Shown here: positions 44,246 through 54,137 of the stretch, in pieces
Numbering within the stretch: the first letter of the stretch is position 1
How the letters are laid out: the number at the start of each line of letters is the position of its first letter
DNA from: Myripristis murdjan
Lineage: Eukaryota; Chordata; Actinopteri; Holocentriformes; Holocentridae
DNA length: 64,000 nucleotides
Reading direction: 5' to 3'
Assembly (NCBI RefSeq): GCF_902150065.1
Contig: NC_043995.1
Coordinates: 33,506,567 to 33,570,566, forward strand
Position numbers and translations under genes: made by a program
Notes under the pieces: generated by a model
Databases searched by the model: none
What the model was told of the DNA's origin: nothing
What the model saw: the letters and a program-made list of their open reading frames with translations, nothing else

Positions 44246-44883
44246 TGTGCTAAAACAACAGGACTGGACACAGTCATTAAGAAGCTAAAAAGTAAAAAAA
44301 AAAAAAAAAAAAAAGTTAAAGATGGTACATAAAATAATCTAATTGAGCAAAATGCAAAATGCATGCGAATCAGCGTCCAGAAGAGCCCATACATGGCAGC
44401 GAAAGTGCAAACAGCGAGCATTATCATCATCGTCATCAACACCACCACCATCATCATCAACACCACCACCATCACCACCATCATCACCACCACCGTCACC
44501 ATCATGATGCAGCACTAATAGTGCTCAACAATAAGTCAAGAAACAACAACAAGAACAGCAGCCAGGTAAGCAGCCACAGGTACAAGTTAAATACAACTCC
44601 TCCCCTGATGTGACTTCAGAGAGGAAATGGCTGAGGGGATAAAGGAGTGTTTGTACCTGTTGCTTTTAACAGAAGGAAATCTGAGCCAGAGGGCCAAAAC
44701 TGGAACTCAGAATGTGAGAACCGTCTGATAGAATGACATTAGCCTTCCTGACTAGATTACTCAGATAAAGTAATCTCATCCAAATAATTAAAAAAATTTG
44801 CACTAAGAAATGTTTGGCTGTTGCTATCTGCTTCTTTTTGTCAAGAAAAAAAAAAAAAAAAAAGACAATCAGGACGTTGAAAT

Positions 44884-45142
44884 TCAGATGGATGGGTTTT
44901 TGGGCTGGTGGGCTGCGCTCCTTGCCGCCTCCTTGTCTTTGTCCGGGAGGTTCAGCTGCTCCAGGTTGGCGGTCAGATCCTCCAGACTGTGTGTGGTTCT
45001 CCTGTGCTGGGGCTGCTGCACGGCGGCCAGCAGGGTTCGGTAGAGCTCCAGGCTGGAGGGTGTCCTTGTCAGGAGAAGCTCAGGGTGCACCCCCCCCCAC
45101 AGCCTGTGGACCAGCTGGTGGAACAGCTTTCCCCCACACAAC
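44884..45142 (-). pseudogene. aste1: aste1 copy 4, exon 4
   Basis: Reads RLCGGKLFHQLVHRLWGG to AARSAAHQPKNPSI, ending about 10 residues short of block B because the DNA encoding the basic end is deleted. Otherwise open. Classed as pseudogene only because exon 1 of the same gene is split by a transposon. Confidence 0.75.
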
Positions 45143-45263
45143 CTGGAGAACATCAAGAGAAGACAGTTGGAGCCACACAACATCAGCTAGAGCAGACTCA
45201 TGAGTATGAACTGGGGCTGAACGAGCCCCCACCGTTTTACACTTCCTGCCTGCTGCAGCTCCT

Positions 45264-45530
45264 TCAGGCTCCGAGTCCCTGCTGCTGTTTGAACGCTGGA
45301 CAAAAGGCTGAGCTGCTCCAGGCTCCTGCTTCTAAAGGCTTGTACTGAGTCTGTTGTAGGGGAGCATTACTGTCCTGATAATGAGCTTCAGACAGCAGAG
45401 AAACCTGCAGCACTGACTGCAGAGCTGCTGTTTGCTGCTCAGTCACTTTCAGCTGCAGAGCGAGGTTTCCGTCCAGTCGGCTGACGTGCTGGGAAACTTG
45501 ACCCATTGCTTGATAGTTTGACCCAAACAC
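45264..45530 (-). other. Intron 3 open frame, block C
   Basis: Counterpart of the frame at 5881-6147 (QVSQHVSRLDGNLALQLKVT). Open, 88 codons. Confidence 0.3.
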
Positions 45531-45595
45531 TCTTTATGATGCTGTTAGTAACTGTGGTCTGGTGTTGGTTGTAGTGATTGGCTGTGCAGTCTCAC

Positions 45596-45740
45596 CTGAT
45601 GACCTGAGGCTCAGGCAGAGGGAAACCCAGCAGCTGGTTGAGCTGCATGCTGACCATCACACAGGACTGCCACTGGTTGAAGGCGTGAGCCACAAAATAA
45701 ACCGGACTCTGTGTAGCGTTTTTGTTCTTCACCTGCAAAG
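45596..45740 (-). pseudogene. aste1: aste1 copy 4, exon 3
   Basis: 145 nt, TTGTAG acceptor and GTGAGA donor. Reads LQVKNKNATQSPVYFVAHAF, NQWQSCVMVSMQLNQLLGFP. Open. Confidence 0.8.
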
Positions 45741-46397
45741 CTACAACACACACATCACTCAACAGTTCATCCACATGCTGTACTTGGAGAAGCTGTTGGC
45801 TTGTGGCTCTCAAAGTGTATGTGGATGTAGCAGTGGTATTTGTGCATGTACAGATATATCTAAGGTCAAAGGTCAGGCATGTCAAAGTTTGCTTTCTGCA
45901 GTCCAAAATTTCACCAACCGCTTAAGTGTTTCATTAAATTGTAAATGTTGCTGCTTGTTTTGGTGTAAAACAGGGGGGCGTATTCTCTCCTGCGGTGTTT
46001 GCCATTTATATCAACGGTCTAGCTCTAGAATCCAGAAGGCAGCTGCTGGTGTCGCAGTGGGAGGCTGTATGGTTGGCACCCTGTATGCAGATGATACAGT
46101 CCTGAAAATGACATGGTGTGCTGTTGGTGTAAGAAATGGAGACTGAAGATAAAACTCAGGTTATGTGTCTCTTCTCATTATGCTTGGGCAAGGGAGCTTG
46201 CAGAAATATTTTCCATGGCAGGTCTTCAATATTCATGTAGAAATAAATTATCTTTTAGTGTCAGTCAAATTAAAACAACACTATTAAAAAACTATAAACA
46301 GAAATGGTCAGAAGAAATACTGTGTAAACCAAAATGAAGAACCTGCAGTCTGATTAAGAATATTTACAGAGCATTCTGAACCCTGAACAGAGCACAG

Positions 46398-46441
<44 letters not shown>

Positions 46442-47127
46442 ACAGAGTGTCCACTGTGTGATCGAGGAGAAAATGCTCTTGTTTTTTTTATTGTCTTCTG
46501 TATCATAATCTCAGAAACAGGCTTTTCCTAAAAATGTGTTTCCTGATGTGTGCAGACTGCAGGATCTGTTCACAGATCAGCTGTTTCTCCAGGCTCAGTT
46601 TCAGTTAAATGTCCATCAACGGTTCATGTGGACGCTTTATGTTTAAAAATGATAAATGCACAGTCCTTGCCTCAGATGGTCTGAGTTATGTTTTTTTAGC
46701 TGAGGCGTTGGAGGAGCAGGCTTGTTATTCATTCCTGCTCTGGATATTGTTTAACACACATGAGGCTGTACTATATGTGTTCCTTTGCTCTCGTTAAGTT
46801 ATTGTTCCTGTCTGAACTGGTTTGTTGTGTCTTGTAGGCCCATGTGGACGGGGCATCCTTTGGTGCATGACATCCGGAAAAATAAAATACTACTACAGCA
46901 CCTTTTAATCGTAGCGTCATTTTTTTTTTTTTTTTGCTTGTTCTTGTTTTGTTTCTGCTTTTATCATTTTTAACCTTCTCTTGTTTTGTTTTTTCTTTGA
47001 TTATTTTATATTTTTCTGCTTTGATTGGTGTTAAACTTTTCATGATTTCTAAAGATTTTATATTCCTAAATGTATTTCTATGCCTTTGTAAAGCACTTTG
47101 AATTGCTTGAATTGTGTGTATGTGTGC

Positions 47128-47180
<53 letters not shown>

Positions 47181-47408
47181 CGTGCATGTGTGTGTGTGTC
47201 CTGGCAGGGGTGATACCATGATCAAGAAGGTGGTGCACCCAGGGCGAGGCTCAGCCATTGCACTCCGGCTGTGCTGACCCCTGCGAATTCCCCAAATGTG
47301 GGAATCTCAACTGCATAATTTATGGTAGTGGGGGACTCCCCTGATAAAGTGGGAATTTCCCAGTTTGGGATCAATAAAGTAAATCTATCTATCTATCTAT
47401 CTACCTAC

Positions 47409-47604
47409 CTGTGCTGGTGTGTGCGGCCACCAGTCCCAGCAGCAGAGCATGCTGCAGTTCCAGATCTGGAGTGGGGCTCGCATTCTGCATCCAGTAGCAG
47501 GTAACAGCCACCAGGAGGCGCAGGTGAGGCTCCACGCCCTGAAAACAGGACGGCTCCACCTCCAGAGCCTCCATCAACACCCGGACACGCTGTGAGAGCT
47601 CCGC
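47409..47604 (-). pseudogene. aste1: aste1 copy 4, exon 2
   Basis: 196 nt, same acceptor and donor as copies 1 and 2. It ends LELQHALLLGLVAAHTST where copies 1 and 2 have HQHLLQALLLGLVTT. Open. The (TCTA)n of block C begins right after the donor. Confidence 0.82.
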
Positions 47605-48505
47605 CTGGTGGAGCGGGACAGACAGTGCAACTCAAATGTGTTTTATCTCACAGGAAAAAACAGAAAGCAGGAAGGAGAGGTAAAAAATTAAGACTGCAGC
47701 TGATGACGGTTTTCATTGTTGATTAATATTGATTTTCTTATTTTTTCAATTAACTGACTGATTATTTAGTCTGTATGGAGTCCAGAATAATAATTAATGT
47801 TTATGAGGAGTAATCAGAGCTCCAAGTGATGTCTTCAGAAGTGAACAGCAGCCAAAAACTATTTATAAGAACTTAAGAAAGATCTCACAAACTGGAGCGC
47901 TCTTTCACTGTCAATCACAATCATTTATTTATTTCATTTATTTTTTACATTTATAACTGTCCCTCTCAGCCGGCCTGACTGATTAACTGCTGTTTGTGGA
48001 TTCTGTGACTCGGTTCACGGCACAACAGAAGTTGAAGTCTCCAAAATCCACAGATCAACACAAGCCAGAGCACCGATGTTATTTGGTTCACAGAGAAGAT
48101 TCAATCATTTCGGAAATTTAAAATATCTTTGGACTGGTGGCTGGTCCAAAATATTTGATGCTGGAGCACAGTTCGCTCAGACAGACAGACAGACAGACAG
48201 ACAGATCTTGCGTCATGATCAGGCATCATGATGAATCAATCATAGGCCTACTGGGTTTTGTTTGTGGATCAGCGCGGATGGAAATTCCGAGATTTAAAAC
48301 GTAAATTTACTAGAAAAAAGCTCACATATTTATGAGACAAAAACCTGAAAATTGAGAGTTTCCCGCAAATAATTTCTCCCTTCAGTAGTCCTAACATCAC
48401 ATCGTACTAATGTGATGTGCTCTTCAATACCATTATTATTGTTGCTGCTCGTAGTAGTAAGGTGGTAGTAGCCTATATTATATTTTGACTGTAAAAATGA
48501 GATAC
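47605..48505. other. aste1 copy 4 intron 1
   Basis: Collinear with intron 1 of copy 2; no large insertions. Contains (GACA)n at 48178-48203. Confidence 0.75.
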
Positions 48506-49532
48506 CTTATCCAGGGAGTCCAGGCTCAGCTGCCGAGCGGCTCCTCGGCAGACCGGCCGGACCACGCGGCTGGTCAGCAGAAGGCCCTCCCGGTCGTACT
48601 CCTCCACCTCCTCCTCGCCCAGCAGCAGCCCGTACATCTCCTGGCGGATCGGCCGGGAGGTGAGGTGGGAGCTGGTCAGTCTGCCGTGCTCCACCATGGA
48701 GGGAAGGCGGACCCTCCTCAGCCGCAGCACGTTCAGGATGACTTTGTCCAGTCGGCCCTCGGTGAAAGGCAGGCGGATCCAGTCCGGGACCAGACCCTGG
48801 TCCTTTGGGGGGAGGGGAGGCACTGTCCCATCAGTAAAGAACCGGCCCAGGGCGCTGGGAGGCAGCTGGTACTCCTCCATGCCCACAGACAAGCGCTGCA
48901 GGACCTCCGCCTCTTTCTCCCTGCTCACCTCCCCCATCAGCTTCAGCGCCGCCACCAGGGCCTCCTGGGGCTCCTGGAAGTCCCCCAGCCAGCAGAGCAG
49001 CGCCTCCAGGTGACTCCGTCTCCAAGAAATGTTGGGTGCCCGAACAGGGTGCTCCAGCCGCAGGGACACCCCCATGTCCTCCAGCTTCACATAGTCGTTC
49101 CCAGCCAGCACGGCGAAGGCGGGCAGGACGCGGCGCTGGATGTTGTAGAAGGAGCAGAAGCCGGAGGCGGTGTATTTCTTACAGGGGACGTAGCGTCTCT
49201 GTGCCGCCTTCTGCCACTGGAAATGGGGGATGGGCAGCAGCCCCGCCGGCAGGTCAAAGATGTAGAAGTCACCATCGTTGGAGAGCACCGGACACTTCCA
49301 ATCACTTGCCAGGGCGGCGACCTCCCGGTCTGCCTCTAAGAAGCACCGGACCACCGGGACCTCGAGCCGGACCAGGGTCTGTCTAAACAGCGAGATGCAC
49401 ATCAGGGGCATGATGGCACCGTTCCGCCAGCCCTGTGAATTTTTGTGGGCTGTTTGGATCCGTGCCTTGGCTCGTTTTTTCTTGGTTTCCAGCTTCTTAT
49501 CAGTGTGGTCATCACCTCCGTCCAGCACCACG
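48506..49532 (-). pseudogene. aste1: aste1 copy 4, exon 1, 3' part (after transposon)
   Basis: Continues copy 4 from VVLDGGDDHTDKK to LDSLDK at the usual donor. The frame is open and keeps EADREVAALA, AGNDY and DFYIFDLP, although SKDSD is SNDGD here (both Asp kept). The loop near residue 107 reads SQGWRNGAIM (one residue shorter) and the loop after EDMGVSLRLE reads HPVRAPNISWRRSHLEALL (five longer). Joined with 54816-55036 and without the transposon, exon 1 would be 1248 nt, in frame. The gene was therefore sound until the insertion, which appears recent on this evidence. Confidence 0.88.
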
Positions 49533-50051
49533 TACACAGTAAAAAACAGAGTGTCAATTTAACTCTTAGAGAGTTGAATTTAACTCCGTTTCAGATAACA
49601 TTTGGTCCCACTCAAAAATAGAGTAAAATTTACTCTATGGCCAGTGTCAAATTTTCAGAGTTAATTCTACTCAATTCAGTGTCGAAATTAACAATGAAAT
49701 GTGTAAAAATATTTAACACTGTGGTTTGTTCACACTGTTCAGAGTAATATGATTACACTTACACATAGTTAATTTTACTCCAAATTTAGTTTTTCAAGTG
49801 ACACTCTAATGTGTAATAATATTTAATTGTTATTTCTCTACAGTGTATTTTTTTTTTTTTTTTACATCTAGGTCATATGATGCTATTTACTATTATGCTA
49901 TAGTGAATTGCTGTGATCCAACCTATCAAATGGAAATAAACACAAACATACAATGTTACAGTAACAGCATTTATTATGTTTTTGTCAGTGAATTAACATA
50001 ACAGTTACCCATACTTGCCTTGACTATAATGTCATTTTTACAACACAGTGC

Positions 50052-50213
50052 TCACCAGAGAAAACAATATGGGACAACAAAGAGAGCTGTGTCATTCACT
50101 CCATATGACATTTGTATGTCAAAAGGCCTTGGATAATGCAGGTTGTCAACATGAAAGACAACAAAATCTTGCTTTGTCCTGGTCACTTCATATGCATGGA
50201 AATGTTCTGAAAA
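50052..50213 (-). pseudogene. C-terminal remnant of the transposase-like gene
   Basis: In the frame next to the end of 50977-50183 the minus strand reads LSNFFSEHFHAYEVTRTKQD, FVVFHVDNLHYPRPFDIQMS and ends VVPYCFLW with TGA. Fish multi-copy proteins of this family, as I recall them, end with an HFHAYEV...YRP-like run. That suggests the real C-terminus sits here, joined to the N-terminal third by a deletion of the catalytic middle. Confidence 0.5.
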
Positions 50214-50977
50214 AAAGTTGCTGAGCTTTTCAACATTTCTGCAATATACTGACTTTTAAATACTGACTCCAATGTAGATACAATTGGAACATACATGAAT
50301 TTATTTTGAACAATTGTCTGATCATATGTTCCAGTCTCTTTATTTCGCCTTGTGTCAAATCTTGAGCCAATTACACATTCAACTGGTTCTACAGTTTCAC
50401 ACTTGCCTGAGAAAAATTTTGAGCGCTTGTATTCTGAATTAAGAATTGTGAAAGGATTCTCTAACTCCTCAAAACATGCTTCAACTTTCTTGCACACTTC
50501 AGTTTCTCTTTCATCACTAAATACATGCTTAATGACAGTTTCTTTAGCATGCTGCTGGATATCTTGAACAATCTCTTCCATGGAAATCACTAAAGAAGTC
50601 ACTACACTTTGGCCTACACCTGCTGCCTTTAAATCAGAAATTACAACTGCACAACTATTTACAAGGTTTGCTGAAGATAATTCTGACTCAGCCTCTAAAT
50701 TTTCAGACGACACGTCAACATCAGTGGCATTACTTGTGTCAAGAACACTTTGACGAGGTGAAAAATCACCTTCTTCAACAGACTCAAATGAACCGCTTAC
50801 ATGACACTTGTTTAGATGCTTCCTAAAGCCAGAAAAGCTACCAAAAGAACATGAGCATCCCACTTGGCCACATTTAAGATGAAGAGTCCTGCCAGTACAG
50901 AGACCATGAATTACCTTAAGGTGCTTTATAAGGCTGTTTGGTCTACCATGGTCACTTTTGCAAAGAAAACACTTCAT
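50183..50977 (-). pseudogene. C2H2-finger transposase-like protein, internally deleted
   Basis: Begins MKCFLCKSDHGRPNSLIKHL with VIHGLC, then LKCGQVGCSCSFGSFSGFRK HLNKCH, two C2H2-type fingers (residues about 3-27 and 35-60). A Ser/Glu-rich linker follows, then VIKHVFSDERETEVCKKVEA, ENPFTILNSEYKRSKFFSGK and TGTYDQTIVQNKFMYVPIVS, known from large fish proteins linked to transposons. It ends after ESVFKSQYIAEMLKS, where such proteins normally continue into a long catalytic part. It lies 19 nt after the stop of the accessory gene. I take it as the deleted transposase; the enzyme class is not visible because the core is gone. Confidence 0.6.
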
Positions 50978-50996
50978 TGTTTGATCTCACCAGATA

Positions 50997-51314
50997 CTAA
51001 CGCACCATTCTTGCTCGCAACTCTGCAACTCTGGGATTTTCCTTTGTTTCTCCAACATCAATGTTATAAATGGTTGTTTGCAGAAAAGTGAAAAAGTTGG
51101 TCAGGGAAGAACTGTATGACGTACCAAAGACATAATGGGCCTTAAAGAGTTCGTCAAGGGCTCCCACTGAACCTGTCGCCTTACATGGAAGTCCATGCTT
51201 GTCAATCACAATGAAGAAGGTGTGAATGCTGCTTCTTGTGGGTCCCTGAGCAAGAAGGTAGGGCTGACTGCTTTGGGTGATGTCATCAAGATGCTGCTGT
51301 ACACTGGTTCCAGC
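50997..51314 (-). CDS. Transposon accessory gene, exon 10
   Basis: Last exon, acceptor TTCTAG. Reads AGTSVQQHLDDITQSSQPYL, then FFIVIDKHGLPCKATGSVGA, LDELFKAHYVFGTSYSSSLT and NFFTFLQTTIYNIDV, stop at 50997. The HYVF...F..FLQ module recurs in decayed form at 62742-62925 in another element. Function unknown. Confidence 0.75.
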   Translation of the reverse strand, partial: AGTSVQQHLDDITQSSQPYLLAQGPTRSSIHTFFIVIDKHGLPCKATGSVGALDELFKAHYVFGTSYSSSLTNFFTFLQTTIYNIDVGETKENPRVAELRARMVR

Positions 51315-51599
51315 CTAGAACACATTCAACAGCAGTATTTAGTAACAAACCTCTGACAATAGATCAGATCACATCAAACTGTGCATGAAATTGGGGTGAT
51401 GGAAAGTATCATTTAAACAACTGTTCAGCACTCTTCTCAGCATTCTTATCTTTTTTTTCATTCTTCTCAGCATTCTTTTCCGGAACATGCACATCAACTG
51501 GTAGCAGCAAAGTGGTAGCTCTGAATCTTTGTTAAATAGATGAGCTGAGAGACTTCTGAATTTCACTTTCGGGATAAATAAAGTAATTCTTATTCTTAC

Positions 51600-51730
51600 T
51601 TTGATGAATCTGATGAGGTGATCTACAGCTTGTGATGCAGACATCTTTCCTGGCCTCTTTCGTCCTTGTGCAGATGGTGGTAACAGATGTAGCAGCAGCA
51701 AGATAGCACACATGTCACTGTCCCAGCCTA
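51600..51730 (-). CDS. Transposon accessory gene, exon 9
   Basis: Acceptor TTTCAG, donor GTAAGA. Reads VGWDSDMCAILLLLHLLPPS, AQGRKRPGKMSASQAVDHLI. Phase 1 in, phase 0 out. Confidence 0.72.
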
Positions 51731-51832
51731 CTGAAAAACAAACACCAGGTTAGCGGTATGCTACATGTACATTAAATTGGCACAATTATCTATATAACCA
51801 ACAACAGCAATTAAAAACAGCTCCAGTCATAC

Positions 51833-52004
51833 CATTCTCAACTTCAGCAGCTGACTCAGCATTGCGCATTAATTCCAAGAGCTCTGTGGTGGGCACCAGT
51901 CCATGGCTTTCCTTTATAACTTTTGCTCTGAAATTGGTGGGCCACCTTTCCAAGAATTTGTTGGCAGTGACCTCACCAAACAGGAGCCTGAAATCTTGTT
52001 CTAT
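51833..52004 (-). CDS. Transposon accessory gene, exon 8
   Basis: Acceptor TTACAG, donor GTATGA. Reads IEQDFRLLFGEVTANKFLER, WPTNFRAKVIKESHGLVPTT, the most characteristic block of the fish proteins often annotated as SAMD3-like. Confidence 0.75.
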
Positions 52005-52100
52005 CTGTAATGCAAAAATACAGTGCATAGAAAGGAGTGATGAGTGAAACTGCATGCTGCATGGGATATTTCAGCGATTCAACTAATAAAGATATCTTAC

Positions 52101-52327
52101 CAGTCCTGGTGTGTCCAGAAACCGTGGAAAGACTGAGAAGACATCTGCTGCTTTCTTTTCATCATTGACCAGTGAACGACGATACATGAAGGTAGCTTTC
52201 ATCTTCACACGGACAGTGTCTTCATCAGCAGAGTGTTTCAAAACAGCAATAGCTGCTTCCACATCCTCATCAGATAACACTTTGTCAGCGGTGAAGGGTC
52301 TGGGTTGACCATGGCCTGGCCCCCCAA
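52101..52327 (-). CDS. Transposon accessory gene, exon 7
   Basis: Acceptor CTTAAG, donor GTAAGA. Reads FTADKVLSDEDVEAAIAVLK, DEDTVRVKMKATFMYRRSLV, KKAADVFSVFPRFLDTPGL. Phase 1 in, phase 0 out. Confidence 0.75.
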
Positions 52328-52405
52328 CTTAAGAGAAAACACAATTTTAGTGACTCCTGACTACACATTTAATCAATATCATATGTAACTGATAAGTAAA
52401 CTTAC

Positions 52406-52517
52406 TTTTGGGAGATTTGCTAACTGAGGCACCTCTTTCTTCTGCAGTTTTTCTTTGAATGGTCTTCAGCTGCCATGCAAGGTATCCTGAACCGCTCTCT
52501 GGATCGTAGAAATGTTC
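52406..52517 (-). CDS. Transposon accessory gene, exon 6
   Basis: Acceptor ACATAG, donor GTAAGT. Reads EHFYDPESGSGYLAWQLKTI, QRKTAEERGASVSKSP. Confidence 0.75.
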
Positions 52518-52608
52518 CTATGTAATTAAATACATGCAGACCGATTATACCATCAACATTTTTAAGGGCAATTATGTGTTTAATGTTGTAAGGACCTTTT
52601 TTACTTAC

Positions 52609-52702
52609 ATATCCATGTTGTGAATATGGGTCTTCCAGATATGGAAACAGAGCAACTATCCCCTGCGCATACTTCACTCTGACACTTTTAGGGGGGGATG
52701 TC
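52609..52702 (-). CDS. Transposon accessory gene, exon 5
   Basis: Acceptor CATTAG, donor GTAAGT. Reads TSPPKSVRVKYAQGIVALFP, YLEDPYSQHGY. Confidence 0.75.
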
Positions 52703-52804
52703 CTAATGTATGAATTCAATGATGACACTCAATTAGACGCAATTAAAAACAATCAAAAACTAACTATGTTTCTTTACAGCCTACATGTATTGTATGATTC
52801 TTAC

Positions 52805-52941
52805 CCATGTGTTTGTGTCATCTCAGCAGCAAGTATGTTTATCATCTGTCTTCTGGTAACATCTTTCAGAGATTTGGTTCTTGCATACTCTTGTATGATG
52901 TGTTCACCACCGGGCTTTGTTGTTAGGATATTTTCAATCAA
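52805..52941 (-). CDS. Transposon accessory gene, exon 4
   Basis: Acceptor TTTAAG, donor GTAAGA. Reads LIENILTTKPGGEHIIQEYA, RTKSLKDVTRRQMINILAAE. The helical, basic DVTRRQMINIL piece looks like a DNA- or protein-binding helix, but no named domain is certain. Confidence 0.72.
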
Positions 52942-53074
52942 CTTAAATGGAAATAAAATATGCAGACAGAAAATTTTAAACCATACGCAAGACTGGAAAA
53001 TAATTACATAAAAACAATTCCCGTCAAATGGAACAACATCCAGATTAGACTGAACAAAAATGTCCACTACCCAC

Positions 53075-53229
53075 CGCTTTTGCCTCATAGCTTATGTGGC
53101 ATGGCCTTTTAGGTTGACTTCCTTCAGCAGCGGCTGCTTCTTCCGGAGGGTCACACATGGTGAAGTTCAGAATGACTGTATCGTCAGATGCTGCTGAGCA
53201 TGATGATGATGATGATGATAGAGAAGCAT
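53075..53229 (-). CDS. Transposon accessory gene, exon 3
   Basis: Acceptor GCACAG, donor GTGGGT. A poly-Ser run from a (GAT)n repeat (SLSSSSSSSSCSAASD), then VILNFTMCDPPEEAAAAEGS and PKRPCHISYEAKA. Confidence 0.65.
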
Positions 53230-53341
53230 CTGTGCATTAAGGCATATGAACAAAACAGAAGCATATTAAATGGAACTGCTAATCCTCCAATCCACACCTT
53301 TAAGTTTAATATGAACACATTTGTGAACTGTCAGTGATTAC

Positions 53342-53491
53342 CAAGTTCTTCGTTGCTCAACATGACTCGGAAGGTTCCAGGTGACTCCTTCACTATTTCT
53401 TCAAAAACGTCTTCGTCAACCTCTGTGTGAGATTGGTCATACACCTTCATATCTAGCTTCCTGCCTTCTGGTATCTTAAATTTTAGGCACA
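53342..53491 (-). CDS. Transposon accessory gene, exon 2
   Basis: Acceptor CTTAAG, donor GTAATC. Reads VCLKFKIPEGRKLDMKVYDQ, TEVDEDVFEEIVKESPGTFR. With exon 1 it resembles a small ubiquitin- or PB1-like fold (MLLRVLFGGEQKYVRL...KVYDQ...TEVDEDVF); this is a guess from pattern. Confidence 0.7.
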
Positions 53492-53782
53492 CTTAAGTAA
53501 AAGGAAAAGAAGACATTACAGAAATTGTTTCAAATTTTGAAAGACCATTTCCTTTGATGAGAATCAAAGCACCAACTAAGTAAGCCTCATGTCTTCACAA
53601 AATGCTGTTGAGTTGAAGCTCAAGTCAATAGGTCATTCCCATCCATTTTAAGGCACAGCAGAAACAATTATCAACTTAAGTAGTTCAGATGGAATGGTTT
53701 TATGATGAATTCGTATGATGAATTAGGTGTATTAACCAAGTAAAAAGTTGTGATATTGTTTTATCCTGATGTACTAACTAAC

Positions 53783-53864
53783 CCTCCGTCTTGAAGGCAT
53801 CAAATGTTAGGTCAGACAGCCTAACATACTTCTGCTCCCCGCCAAACAAAACACGCAGCAGCAT
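53783..53864 (-). CDS. Transposon accessory gene, exon 1: ten-exon gene of a DNA transposon
   Basis: First coding exon: MLLRVLFGGEQKYVRLSDLT, donor GTTAGT. I placed ten exons by their splice sites. Their lengths (82, 150, 155, 137, 94, 112, 227, 172, 131, 318 nt) join in frame without a stop to 526 codons, 525 residues. I recognise the product as a multi-copy fish protein family sometimes annotated as sterile alpha motif domain-containing protein 3-like, without being able to see a SAM domain here. It is carried inside a transposon with TIRs, so it is an element gene, not a host gene. Its role in transposition is unknown; it may be a DNA-binding or assembly partner for the transposase. All sites are canonical GT-AG, and the copy looks able to make protein. 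Confidence 0.72.
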
Positions 53865-54058
53865 ATTCTGTTAAAATAAACAAAGGGAAAAAATAACAAC
53901 CAAGAAAAAAAAAATAGTTAGACCAAGAGTTACCTTTTAATGTGCTTCAGAAGTTATGTTATTTTTTTTTACTTCAAAGTTAATATTACTTTGCTGCTGC
54001 CGTATGAAGACAATACAGTAACAGGTAGCTGCTAGTGCTAGCTAATTATTGTAGCAGC

Positions 54059-54137
54059 AGCAGCAGAACAAGCAGCAGAATAACTTTATTCATCCTCTTA
54101 TCTTATCTTATCTTATCTTATCTTATCTTATCTTATC
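54059..54137. repeat. (CAG)n and (TCTTA)n microsatellites
   Basis: GCAGCAGCAGCAGAACAAGC followed by seven TCTTA units, upstream of the accessory gene. Confidence 0.9.

Larger units (their letters stand above)
43806..47395. repeat. aste1 3' block C
   Basis: Third copy of the block, here in its expected place: its right end (TCTA)n joins exon 2 of copy 4 at 47409. This suggests block C is the parent and blocks A and B are duplicates. It differs by a deletion just after exon 4 that shortens the C-terminus. Confidence 0.85.
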
